This document shows positions 33,566 to 41,393 of a stretch of DNA of 64,000 bases, piece by piece. This DNA is from Bifidobacterium apri (GTDB lineage: Bacteria > Actinomycetota > Actinomycetes > Actinomycetales > Bifidobacteriaceae). The notes beneath the pieces are model-generated. The model did not search any database, was not told the DNA's origin, and saw only the letters and a program-made list of their open reading frames with translations. The stretch lies in the NCBI RefSeq assembly GCF_009299485.1, contig NZ_WBSO01000003.1, positions 235,669-299,668 of the forward strand, read 5' to 3'. A program made the position numbers and the translations under genes. The first letter of the stretch is position 1; every line of letters starts with the position of its first letter.

Positions 33566-34636
33566 ATGGCACAGGCGATTGTCAGTTTGATGGATGCGCC
33601 GGCAAAAACGGCGAGTCTCAACGCGTTCAGTGCACTGAAAAAGGGCAGCCCAGCACCCTTCTGGCTTTTCCAAGGCGTGTGTGGGGCTTGGGGCATCGAC
33701 CATTCGCGTGCCCGTCTCGATCTGATCACAGTATCGGAAAACGCGACATTCATACTCGATATTGATGGCAAGCATGAGGGCGTTGTGCGTGTCTCCCAAC
33801 CTGGATATGTGGGTGGCCCCGAGGCAGTGGCGTCTGAAATCGCTTGGCTGAATGCACTGCATGAGATCGACGGTGTGCACCTTATCAACCCGGTTCCGAC
33901 GACCCGTGGCACGTTCGTCACGCGCATTCATGATGCCAACGGTGTGGGTTGGACTGTCATCTCAACGAAATTCGTAGAAGGCACAGTTCTCGAGGATCTG
34001 GATAATCCTGCGCCATACTATGAGACGATTGGCGGCTGGGCAGCCCTGTTTCACGAGCAGTCCCGGCGGTGGGAACCGCCGTTCGGGTTCAAACGATTCA
34101 GCTGGGATTTATCGAATATGGTCGGTCCATCCCCGAGATGGGGGCGTTGGGAGAGCGCCGACCTGACTGATGCTGAACGCGCATTGTGCGACAAAGCGCT
34201 GTGGAAAGCCATGGATGTGGTCGTCAAAGTCCCGCGTACCAGGCAGACATGGGGGCTGATTCATGCGGATTTGCGGCCATCGAACATCATCAAAGGTACT
34301 GACGGGAAATTGACGGTCATCGATTTCGATGATGCGGGATACAGCTGGTATCTCTATGATTATGCCTCTTCACTGAGTTTTATCGAGCATGAGCCGTATG
34401 CGCCGCAACTGGCAAAGGCATGGGTCCGTGGCTACCAAAAAGTCGCCGGCGATTTCAACGAGGAACAGCTTGCCGTCATGTCCGCGCTGTCCATGATTCG
34501 ACGTCTGCAAATGCTCGGATGGACCACCAACCATCGTGCCGACGCGTTACCTGACGGCATGGCCGAACAGGAAGCTCCTGGTTCGGTGATGTGCGCGAAA
34601 CGATATCTCGACGACCCGATGTGGTTGCTTGAGTGA
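33566..34636 (+). CDS. APH-fold kinase, predicted amino-alcohol (ethanolamine or hydroxylysine) kinase
   Basis: Aminoglycoside-phosphotransferase-fold small-molecule kinase, 356 residues. The catalytic loop is GLIHADLRPSNIIK and the metal-binding motif TVIDFDDAGYSWYLYDYASSLSF (near 230-270). The best clue to substrate is context: the next genes encode an ethanolamine-type permease and a phospho-lyase-like enzyme of the family that acts on phosphoethanolamine or 5-phosphohydroxylysine. Bacterial proteins of this type are often misnamed homoserine kinase or aminoglycoside phosphotransferase. GGAGG lies 10 bases before the ATG at 33566; an ATG 9 bases earlier is only 1 base from it and less likely. 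Resistance to aminoglycosides is not indicated. Confidence 0.8.
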   Translation: MAQAIVSLMDAPAKTASLNAFSALKKGSPAPFWLFQGVCGAWGIDHSRARLDLITVSENATFILDIDGKHEGVVRVSQPGYVGGPEAVASEIAWLNALHEIDGVHLINPVPTTRGTFVTRIHDANGVGWTVISTKFVEGTVLEDLDNPAPYYETIGGWAALFHEQSRRWEPPFGFKRFSWDLSNMVGPSPRWGRWESADLTDAERALCDKALWKAMDVVVKVPRTRQTWGLIHADLRPSNIIKGTDGKLTVIDFDDAGYSWYLYDYASSLSFIEHEPYAPQLAKAWVRGYQKVAGDFNEEQLAVMSALSMIRRLQMLGWTTNHRADALPDGMAEQEAPGSVMCAKRYLDDPMWLLE

Positions 34637-34716
34637 CTTTAGCGGGAGCGGATGTCGGTTGCCGCTCCCAATCAGCATCAACAAGAAATGTGGAATCGAA
34701 GGAAAGGATAGGAATC

Positions 34717-36228
34717 ATGACAGCAGTAGAAGCCGGTGAAAAACCAGGCGATCACAGAACCGGTATTGGCTCGGTAACCTACGTGAAGACCGAGAAAGAT
34801 TACTTCGCGAAGCGTCAGCTGAAGCGTACCGCTGGTGCATTCGGCCTGTGGGCCATTGGCATCGCGGCAGTCGTTTCAGGTGATTTCTCTGGATGGAATG
34901 GCGGCATTGCTCAGGCGGGGTGGGGCGGCATGTTTATTGCCGCAATCATCGTGTACGTCATGTACCAATGTATGCTCAACTCCATTAGCGAAATGGCGTC
35001 TGCGATGCCCCATACTGGCGGAGCATATTCCTTCGCGCGTGCAGCCATGGGGCCTTGGGGAGGATTTTTCACCGGACTCGCAGAGACTGTTGAATATGTT
35101 ATGACGGCTGCGACAATCGTCTACTTCTCATCTGCATATGCTGATGCGATTATGGAGAACCTGACTGGATTCTCCTTTGATAATCGCGGACTGCAATGGA
35201 TATGGTGGCTGATTATCTATATTGCATTCGTCATCGTGAACTGGATGGGAGCGGAGACGTCATTCCGATTTGCTGAAGTAATGTCTATTGCAGCGCTTGC
35301 CATCGTGCTGATTTTCGGTGTCGGTGCTTTGGCCACTGGGAAAGCTGACTTCAGCTCGCTGCTGAACATCAAACCCACAGATGGGAATTCACTGTTCCTT
35401 CCATATGGCGCCGGAGCGATATTCTATGCGATGCCGTTTGCGATGTGGCTGTTCTTGGGTATTGAACAGTTGCCTTTGGCGGCAGAAGAAGTCCGCGACC
35501 CCGAACATAACATTCCGAAGGCATCGCGTTGGTGCATTTTCACTTTGGGACTTTCCGCGCTGATTATCGTGTTCCTCAATCCAGCTGTCGTAGGCTCTAA
35601 GGCGCTCGCTGGCTCGGATGAGCCGTTGCTTGACGGCTATCGCGCGATTCTGCCCGGCAATATTGCGGCGGTGTTGTCGGCATTTGCCCTGATTGGACTT
35701 CTCGCTTCAGTTCAAGGGATTATGTTCGCATACGGACGGAACCTCTATTCGTTGTCGCGAGCAGGATATTACCCTGCATTCCTCAGTCTTACCGGTAAGA
35801 AGAAGACTCCTTATTGGGGATTGATAGTGGGCGCGATCATCGGTTTCGCGGCATTGTTCATCATTGCGTATGGCGGCTCCGGAGCAGGCTCGGTTGTGCT
35901 GAATATCGCGGTGTGGGGAGCTGTTCTCGCGTATCTGCTGCAGATGGTGTCCTTTGTCTTGCTTCGCAAGAAGCTCCCTGACATTAAGCGCCCATTCGTC
36001 AGCCCATATGGTATTCCAGGCGCGGCCATCGCGGGACTCTTGGCATTCTCGATTTTTATCGCCGTATTGCTGAATCCGGATTACCGGCTTGCTGTGTACA
36101 CCATGGTTGCGATTTATATCATTGCCACAGTGTTCTTCGCAGTATATGGGCGCAAGCATCTTGTGCTGTCGCCTGAAGAAGAGTTCGCAGCTTCGGGAGG
36201 CAAGGTGGTCTATCGTACTGACGACTGA
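34717..36228 (+). CDS. APC-superfamily amino acid / amine permease, ethanolamine permease-like
   Basis: 503-residue transporter with about 12 membrane segments. The first helix region GLWAIGIAAVVSGDFSGWNGGIAQAGWGGM, then SEMASAMPHTGGAYSFARAAMGPWGGFFTGLAETVEYVMTAATIV, are the blocks that set the ethanolamine transporter (EAT) group apart from other APC members. GDFSGWN replaces the usual GSGIF-type motif of helix 1. It lies 80 bases after the kinase gene, with GAAAGGA upstream of the ATG at 34717. It is predicted to bring in the amine that the kinase phosphorylates; a basic amino acid such as hydroxylysine is the alternative. Confidence 0.85.
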   Translation: MTAVEAGEKPGDHRTGIGSVTYVKTEKDYFAKRQLKRTAGAFGLWAIGIAAVVSGDFSGWNGGIAQAGWGGMFIAAIIVYVMYQCMLNSISEMASAMPHTGGAYSFARAAMGPWGGFFTGLAETVEYVMTAATIVYFSSAYADAIMENLTGFSFDNRGLQWIWWLIIYIAFVIVNWMGAETSFRFAEVMSIAALAIVLIFGVGALATGKADFSSLLNIKPTDGNSLFLPYGAGAIFYAMPFAMWLFLGIEQLPLAAEEVRDPEHNIPKASRWCIFTLGLSALIIVFLNPAVVGSKALAGSDEPLLDGYRAILPGNIAAVLSAFALIGLLASVQGIMFAYGRNLYSLSRAGYYPAFLSLTGKKKTPYWGLIVGAIIGFAALFIIAYGGSGAGSVVLNIAVWGAVLAYLLQMVSFVLLRKKLPDIKRPFVSPYGIPGAAIAGLLAFSIFIAVLLNPDYRLAVYTMVAIYIIATVFFAVYGRKHLVLSPEEEFAASGGKVVYRTDD

Positions 36229-36261
36229 TGCGATTGTGAATTTGACTGAGTAATGAATCAC

Positions 36262-36288
36262 GGGTTCCGCGTATGCATCGCGGAACCC
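36262..36288 (+). terminator. Hairpin between permease and phospho-lyase genes
   Basis: 10-bp perfect stem GGGTTCCGCG / CGCGGAACCC with a 7-base loop and only two T residues after it. It probably lowers read-through or protects the upstream mRNA, with partial coupling to the next gene. Confidence 0.65.
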
Positions 36289-36312
36289 TTAACATGACGA
36301 AAGAAGAACACC

Positions 36313-37677
36313 ATGGCAACCCGTTCGACAATCATGGACACCAACAGCTTCCGCCCGGAGATGGCGGCTGCACTGGATCCGGAGACGCGCAAGCTCACCG
36401 AGGAACGCGAGGTATTGGGCCCCGCATACCGGCTCTTCTACCGCAATCCGGTACATCTGGTCAAGGGTCGCGGCTCCCATCTGTGGGATGCCGACGGTGT
36501 GGAGTATCTGGATGTCTACAACAACGTCGCTTCCGTGGGACACTGCCATCCGCGGGTCGTCGAAGCGATTACGCGCCAGGCATCCTTGCTGAACACGCAC
36601 ACCCGCTATTTGCATGAGAACATTCTCAATTATGCGCAGGATATCCTGTCCACCATGCCTGGCCCGATTGACCGGATTATGTTCCAATGCACCGGTTCGG
36701 AAGCGAACGATCTCGCTGTTCGCGTCGCCCAAGCGTATACCGGCGGAGAGGGCGTCATCGTCACGCATGAGGCGTATCACGGCAATTCGGCGTTGACGTC
36801 GAAGCTTTCCCCGGCGCTCGGTACGGCCCAGACGCTCGGATTGAAGATGCGAATGGTCCCCACCCCCGATACCTATCGCTTTGAGATTGACGGCAAACCA
36901 GCTGAATCGTGCAGCGCGGAAACCTTTGGCGCTTGGATGACCGCGGAAGTACGTAAGGCAGTGGCGGATATGGAACGCCATGGCGTGAAATTCGCTGCGT
37001 TCCTCGCTGATTCGATTTTCTCCTCCGATGGTGTCTACCCTGACCCGGTCGGGTATCTCCAGCCGGTGATCGACACGGTCCATGAACTCGGCGGCGTGTG
37101 GATTGCCGATGAGGTCCAGCCTGGTTTCACCAGGACCGGCGATGCGTTCTGGGGCTTCGAACGTCAAGGCATCGTGCCTGATCTGGTGACTTCCGGCAAG
37201 CCGATGGCCAACGGTCTGCCAACTTCGCTCATGGCGGCGCGCCATGAAGTGCTTGAGCCCTTCGCCGGCTCGATCCCATACTTCAACACCTTCGGCGGCA
37301 ATCCGGTATGCATGGCCGCGGCACAGGCGACGCTTGATGTGATGCGCGACGAGGATACGATGGGTAACGCAAAACGGGTCGGCGCACTGTTCAAGGCGGC
37401 CGTCGCCTCGCTTCAGAATGTACACCCGTGCATCGGCGATGTGCGTGGAGCGGGTTTGTACATCGGCTGTGAAATCGTCAAGCCTGGCACAACAGACCCC
37501 GATCAGCAGGCAGCGCTGGACATCCTTGAAACCTTGCGCGACAACCACGTACTCACCTCGGTGTGCGGACGGTACGGCAACATCTTGAAGCTGCGTCCAC
37601 CGCTGGTGTTCAGCGAGGACGACGTGGATTGGTTCATGGACGCGTTCACCAAGACTCTGACGACGCTCAAGCTGTAA
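36313..37677 (+). CDS. Class III aminotransferase-fold PLP enzyme, predicted ammonio-phospho-lyase (ETNPPL/PHYKPL-like)
   Basis: 454-residue PLP enzyme. Class III landmarks include YLDVYNNVASVGHCHPRVVEAI near 75-96, SEANDLAVRVAQAYTGG near 135, IADEVQPGFTRTGDAFWGF near 262-280, and the Schiff-base Lys in TSGKPMANGLP near 295. Several blocks match the human ethanolamine-phosphate / 5-phosphohydroxylysine phospho-lyases more than ordinary aminotransferases: LGPAYRLFY, NTHTRYLHENILNYA, PTPDTYRFEI, YFNTFGGNPV, NAKRVG, IGDVRGAGLYIG and LKLRPPLVFSEDDVD. The predicted reaction is elimination of phosphate and ammonia to give an aldehyde. With the adjacent kinase this makes a two-step amino-alcohol pathway. 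A plain omega-aminotransferase remains possible. Confidence 0.82.
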   Translation: MATRSTIMDTNSFRPEMAAALDPETRKLTEEREVLGPAYRLFYRNPVHLVKGRGSHLWDADGVEYLDVYNNVASVGHCHPRVVEAITRQASLLNTHTRYLHENILNYAQDILSTMPGPIDRIMFQCTGSEANDLAVRVAQAYTGGEGVIVTHEAYHGNSALTSKLSPALGTAQTLGLKMRMVPTPDTYRFEIDGKPAESCSAETFGAWMTAEVRKAVADMERHGVKFAAFLADSIFSSDGVYPDPVGYLQPVIDTVHELGGVWIADEVQPGFTRTGDAFWGFERQGIVPDLVTSGKPMANGLPTSLMAARHEVLEPFAGSIPYFNTFGGNPVCMAAAQATLDVMRDEDTMGNAKRVGALFKAAVASLQNVHPCIGDVRGAGLYIGCEIVKPGTTDPDQQAALDILETLRDNHVLTSVCGRYGNILKLRPPLVFSEDDVDWFMDAFTKTLTTLKL

Positions 37678-37765
37678 CAGGAAGGAAACCGTCGGATGCG
37701 TGTGGCACATCCTACGCATCCGAACGCGGGCGCTGGCGTGTCTTGCCCCGCGAAATCCAACAACG

Positions 37766-37806
37766 ATGCCCGGACCCGCAACCACTCACAGGTCCGGGCA
37801 TTGTCT
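37766..37806 (+). terminator. Hairpin after the phospho-lyase gene
   Basis: 11-bp stem ATGCCCGGACC / GGTCCGGGCAT, 14-base loop, followed by TGTCTG. The U-run is poor. Confidence 0.65.
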
Positions 37807-37871
37807 GCATACAGGTTGCATGCAAGAAACGGGAAATGATCTTTTTACATTCGACTGGTAAGGAGGAAACC

Positions 37872-37886
37872 ATGCGGACGGTATAA
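37872..37886 (+). other. Four-codon leader frame (MRTV) with a strong ribosome site
   Basis: AAGGAGG sits six bases before this ATG, while the GntR gene itself, starting only 8 bases after the stop, has no good ribosome site. Translation of the tiny frame could load ribosomes for the regulator gene by reinitiation. Confidence 0.4.
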
Positions 37887-37894
37887 GAAGACGG

Positions 37895-38701
37895 GTGACA
37901 GAAATGACGGTGAGTAGACATATCAGCGATGACGAGGATTGGAAGACGGATGAGATACGGAGAATCCATGCGCTCATTCGCAATGGTGATTTCCAAGTAG
38001 GAGAGCGGCTCGGATCTGAACGTGAATTGGCTAAGCAGCTTGGAGTGTCACGCGCAACACTTCGAAATGCCTTGGCGGTGATGGAACAGCATCATGAAAT
38101 CAAGCGGTTGATTGGCCGTAACGGAGGCGTCTACGTTTCCGATGGCAGGTTTGAACGGAACATCAACACCGAAGAGTCATTGCCCGCCATCGTCCGAAGG
38201 CAAGGCGGTATCCTGTCTTCCAGCGTAGTGTCTGCTGCGATTGCGCCGGCATCGCCGTCAGACATGAGAATGTTGAAATTGCCGCATGAATCTACAATAT
38301 TCAATGTTGTCAGATTGCGCCGAGTTGACGAGAGACCGTTGTCATTGGAAATGAGTCATTTGCCGACAGCCTTGTTTCCGCAATTCTTATCTAAGGATTT
38401 GACGGAACCTTTCTATAGTATCTTTGACCGATATTATGAAGTGCGTCCAGGATCGGTCGAAGAAGTGCTTGAGCCAATACTGTCCGATGAGTTTGAGTCG
38501 GAGCTTCTTGAGATCAGTATTGGAACGCCACTGATGAAAATCAAGCGGATCGCAATATCAGAGCAGGGAATTCCGTTTGAGCGCGCGATAGATGTCTATA
38601 TCGCATCACGAATGCGATTTACTATGCATCACTCCGGGTACGTGCGTCTTTCTGCTACTACTGCTGAGGGTTCAAAGGCGCGGTCTGTGTCTGTCGATTG
38701 A
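37895..38701 (+). CDS. GntR family regulator, HutC/UTRA type
   Basis: 268 residues from a GTG at 37895 (an ATG at 37904 is the alternative). The winged helix is IRRIHALIRNGDFQVGERLGSERELAKQLGVSRATLRNALAVMEQHHEIKRLIGRNGGVYV (near 20-80), followed by a UTRA effector-binding domain (from about 110) with the EERL-like LRRVDERPLSLEMSHLPTALFP and the ending RAIDVYIASRMRF. Such regulators often bind the substrate of the neighbouring pathway; here that would be the amino alcohol or its phosphate. It is placed at the end of the kinase-permease-lyase cluster. Confidence 0.92.
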   Translation: MTEMTVSRHISDDEDWKTDEIRRIHALIRNGDFQVGERLGSERELAKQLGVSRATLRNALAVMEQHHEIKRLIGRNGGVYVSDGRFERNINTEESLPAIVRRQGGILSSSVVSAAIAPASPSDMRMLKLPHESTIFNVVRLRRVDERPLSLEMSHLPTALFPQFLSKDLTEPFYSIFDRYYEVRPGSVEEVLEPILSDEFESELLEISIGTPLMKIKRIAISEQGIPFERAIDVYIASRMRFTMHHSGYVRLSATTAEGSKARSVSVD

Positions 38702-39040
38702 TCTGTAGCATTGTTTGTTATGGGTATCGGGCATGTCAAGTCTTCTCAATATCTCGTTCGTGAGACCACCAATGACGAGATGTTGAGCCTGTTTCTGAAT
38801 ATCTCGTGCGGTGCAGCGATTTCGCGAGATTGTGAGAAACGCATCCGCATTGCTCTCCAATCTGTTATCCGCCGCCTGCAGCGGCTCCGTGCTTCGCACC
38901 TTGAATCCCCTGGTCCAACACAGCGCCTCGCGTCCCGCATTCCGCGTCAACGTCCCCCGCGCCAACGTCGCTCCATGCCGCAACGTCAAATGTGGCCTCA
39001 CACCCCAACAGCCCCGCGGCGTCCCCGCCCACACACAACG

Positions 39041-39080
39041 AAAGACCCCGCCGCGGAGCACATTCCGCAACGGGGTCTTT
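39041..39080. terminator. Hairpin in the gntR-pgm convergent region
   Basis: Stem AAAGACCCCG / CGGGGTCTTT with an inner GCGGA / TCCGC pair, able to act in both directions. Confidence 0.7.
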
Positions 39081-39127
39081 CAGTCTTCCGGCTTTTCAGG
39101 CGGTCCGGACTGCCACGAGGACTGTCA

Positions 39128-39160
39128 CGAGGACTGCCACGATTGGTGTGGCAGTCCTCG
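39128..39160 (-). terminator. Hairpin 12 bases after pgm
   Basis: 13-bp stem CGAGGACTGCCAC / GTGGCAGTCCTCG with a 7-base loop. One arm consists of copies of the 12-base tandem repeat. Confidence 0.7.
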
Positions 39161-39172
39161 CCGCCATGTCAA

Positions 39173-40867
39173 TCACTCAGCGAGCGCCTTGTCGACGACT
39201 TCGGTCGCTTCCTCGAGCACCTTGTCGAGGGTCTCGGGGGAGTCGAAGGACTCGGCGTACACCTTGTAGATGTTTTCGGTGCCGGACGGGCGGGCGGCGA
39301 ACCAGTTGTTCTTGGTCGTCACCTTGAGACCGCCAATTGGCGCGTCGTTGCCCGGAGCCTTGGTGAGCTTCGCGGTGATTTCCTCGCCGCCGAGGGTGGT
39401 GGCGGTCACGTCGTCGCCGGTGAGCTTGGCGAACTTCTGCTTCTGCTCAAGGGTGGTCGGCGTGTCGATGCGCTTGTACCAGCTTTCGCCGAAGCGGGCG
39501 ACCTGGTCCTTGTGCAGCTCTGCCGGGTTCTTGCCCATCTTGCCGGTGATTTCCGCAGCGAGCAGGTCGGGGATGAGACCGTCCTTGTCGGTGGTCCACA
39601 CGCGGCCGTCCTTGCGCAGGAAGCTCATGCCGGAGCTTTCTTCGCCGCCGAATGCGACTTCGCCGGTGAACAGCGGGTCAACGAACCACTTGAAGCCGAC
39701 CGGCACTTCGACGAGCTTGGCGCCGATGGAGGCTGCCACGCGGTCGATGAGCGAGGAAGACACGAGGGTCTTGCCGATGCCGGTGCCTTCTGGCCAATCC
39801 GGACGGTTCGGCTGGCCGTTCTTGTCTTTGCCGAACAGGTATTCGACAACCACGGCGATGTAGTGGTTCGGGTTCATGACGCCCCAGTTCGGGCAGACGA
39901 TGCCGTGACGGTCGGCATCCGGATCGGTGCCGCCGACGAGATCGTACTTGTCCCAAGCGCCGTTGTTGAGGGAGTCCACGAGTCCCTTCATTGCGTACGG
40001 GGAGGACGGATCCATACGGATCTTGCCGTCGTGGTCGATGGTCATGAAACGCCAGGTCGGATCGACCTGCGGGCGCACGACTTCGATGGAGGTGCCGTAC
40101 ACTTCGTTGACCAGCGGCCAGTAGTTGACGGATGCGCCGCCGAGCGGATCGATGCCCAGGCGCACACCGGAGGACTTGATCACGTCGAAGTCGATGACGT
40201 TGCCCAGATCCTCAACGTAGTGCTTGCGGAAGTCGAAGCGTTCGACGAGATCGGACTTGACAGCCTGCTCGAACGGGATGCGCTTGACGTTCTTGAAGTC
40301 AGGCAGCAGTTCGTTGGCGCGCTTGGCGATGGCGTTGGTCGTCTCTGCCGGGGCCGGGCCGCCGGTCGGCGGATCGTACTTGAAGCCGCCGTCGGTGGGC
40401 GGGTTGTGCGACGGGGTGACGACAATGCCGTCGGCGAGATCGTCGCCGGAGAAGCGCTGCGTGCCGTCTGCTGCGCGGTTGTGCGTCAGAATCGCCTGGG
40501 ACACGACCGGCGTCGGGGTGAAGTCGTCGCGGGAGTCGATGCGCACGCGCACGCCGTTGGCGACCAGCACCTCGATGGCGGTTTTCCATGCGGGCAGGGA
40601 CAGGGCGTGGGTGTCGCGGCCGAGATACAGCGGGCCGGTGATGCCTGCTGCCTTGCGGTGCTCGGCGATGGCCTGCGTGATGGCGACGATGTGGGCCTCG
40701 TTGAACGAGGTCTTCAGGGAGGAACCGCGGTGGCCGGACGTGCCGAAGCTCACGCGCTGCTCGGGGACGTTGACGTCGGGGATGATGTCATAGTACTTGC
40801 CGATGACCTCGTCGACGTCAATCAAATCAGCTGGGGTGGCGGGAAGACCCGCGTTTTTTGCTACCAT
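39173..40867 (-). CDS. pgm: Phosphoglucomutase (alpha-D-glucose phosphate-specific)
   Basis: Interconverts glucose 1-phosphate and glucose 6-phosphate. The 564-residue product from the ATG at 40867 has [19 protein letters not shown] near 38-56, the active-site [19 protein letters not shown] near 145-165 (phospho-Ser in TPSHNP), the metal loop [11 protein letters not shown] near 300-310, and the sugar-binding [11 protein letters not shown] near 395. It ends [16 protein letters not shown] then a helical tail. An open frame continues 90 codons further upstream over the intergenic region, but its sequence is unlike any pgm; the ATG chosen fits the usual bifidobacterial length of about 558. Confidence 0.95.
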   Translation of the reverse strand: MVAKNAGLPATPADLIDVDEVIGKYYDIIPDVNVPEQRVSFGTSGHRGSSLKTSFNEAHIVAITQAIAEHRKAAGITGPLYLGRDTHALSLPAWKTAIEVLVANGVRVRIDSRDDFTPTPVVSQAILTHNRAADGTQRFSGDDLADGIVVTPSHNPPTDGGFKYDPPTGGPAPAETTNAIAKRANELLPDFKNVKRIPFEQAVKSDLVERFDFRKHYVEDLGNVIDFDVIKSSGVRLGIDPLGGASVNYWPLVNEVYGTSIEVVRPQVDPTWRFMTIDHDGKIRMDPSSPYAMKGLVDSLNNGAWDKYDLVGGTDPDADRHGIVCPNWGVMNPNHYIAVVVEYLFGKDKNGQPNRPDWPEGTGIGKTLVSSSLIDRVAASIGAKLVEVPVGFKWFVDPLFTGEVAFGGEESSGMSFLRKDGRVWTTDKDGLIPDLLAAEITGKMGKNPAELHKDQVARFGESWYKRIDTPTTLEQKQKFAKLTGDDVTATTLGGEEITAKLTKAPGNDAPIGGLKVTTKNNWFAARPSGTENIYKVYAESFDSPETLDKVLEEATEVVDKALAE

Positions 40868-41261
40868 ACCTTCAATTGTGCCACGTCGTTTGGATGTTCG
40901 TTCAACAGCATCCCGGCATATGGCAACGATCGCCGATTCTTGCCACAGATAAGACTGATGAAACGTTTGCATCGGCGGAATCATTGCTGTTCGCTGTTTT
41001 GCTATCGTTTGCAGACAATTGATGCAAACAATCGGCGATGGCGCCGGCATGGGCGGCAATCGGCAGACGCGTGCCGTATCGGTGTGCGCCATCGGTCTGG
41101 CGAGGCTCGGTTCGTGGCCGCTTTGGGCTGTGCCCACGGCGCGTGCGGCACGGCATCGGCTCTGGATACCCGCGGAATATCAAGGGCTCCATGTCATCGA
41201 CCTCGATATGCTTGCAAGAAACGAGGTGGAGCGCTATAGTGTAAGCGATTCGTTTATTGCA

Positions 41262-41290
41262 GGGTTGCAAGTCAAACAAGACGCAAGACC
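41262..41290 (+). promoter_or_regulatory. Ribonucleic antiterminator (RAT) target for BglG
   Basis: A 29-base segment starting GGGTTGCAAG and ending GCAAGACC, with the paired GGTTGC / GCAAGACC arms and length of a LicT/BglG-type RAT. It overlaps the left arm of the terminator that follows, so its folding would prevent termination. Confidence 0.7.
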
Positions 41291-41337
41291 TGAGACGTGG
41301 CGGCACGGCTATATGCTGTCATGGCTCGGGTCTTTTT
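41285..41337 (+). terminator. Conditional terminator in the PTS leader
   Basis: Arms AAGACCTGAG (41285-41294) and CTCGGGTCTT (41325-41334), then TTTTG, 55 bases before the PTS start. Controlled by the overlapping RAT. Confidence 0.75.
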
Positions 41338-41393
41338 TGTTGCTGACGCCTTGTGAACACGAAGTGGAAGAACAGTACAAGGAAGGAAAGACG

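Larger units (their letters stand above)
38702..39172. other. Intergenic region with hairpins and 12-bp tandem repeats
   Basis: 470 bases without a supportable gene. From left to right: two small palindromes built on ATCTCG / CGAGAT (38757-38783 and 38809-38836 approx.), a long low-structure stretch, a terminator-like hairpin (39041-39080), three direct 12-base repeats GGACTG(C/T)CACGA (39107-39142), and the pgm hairpin. Confidence 0.6.

Noticed and set aside
33566..34636. Aminoglycoside resistance phosphotransferase
   Set aside because: Same fold, but operon partners and sequence fit a metabolic amino-alcohol kinase; no resistance gene context.
38711..41239. 842-codon open frame on the + strand opposite pgm
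   Set aside because: It is the antisense shadow of pgm; G+C-rich third positions keep it open. The peptide has no family features while the minus strand is a perfect phosphoglucomutase.
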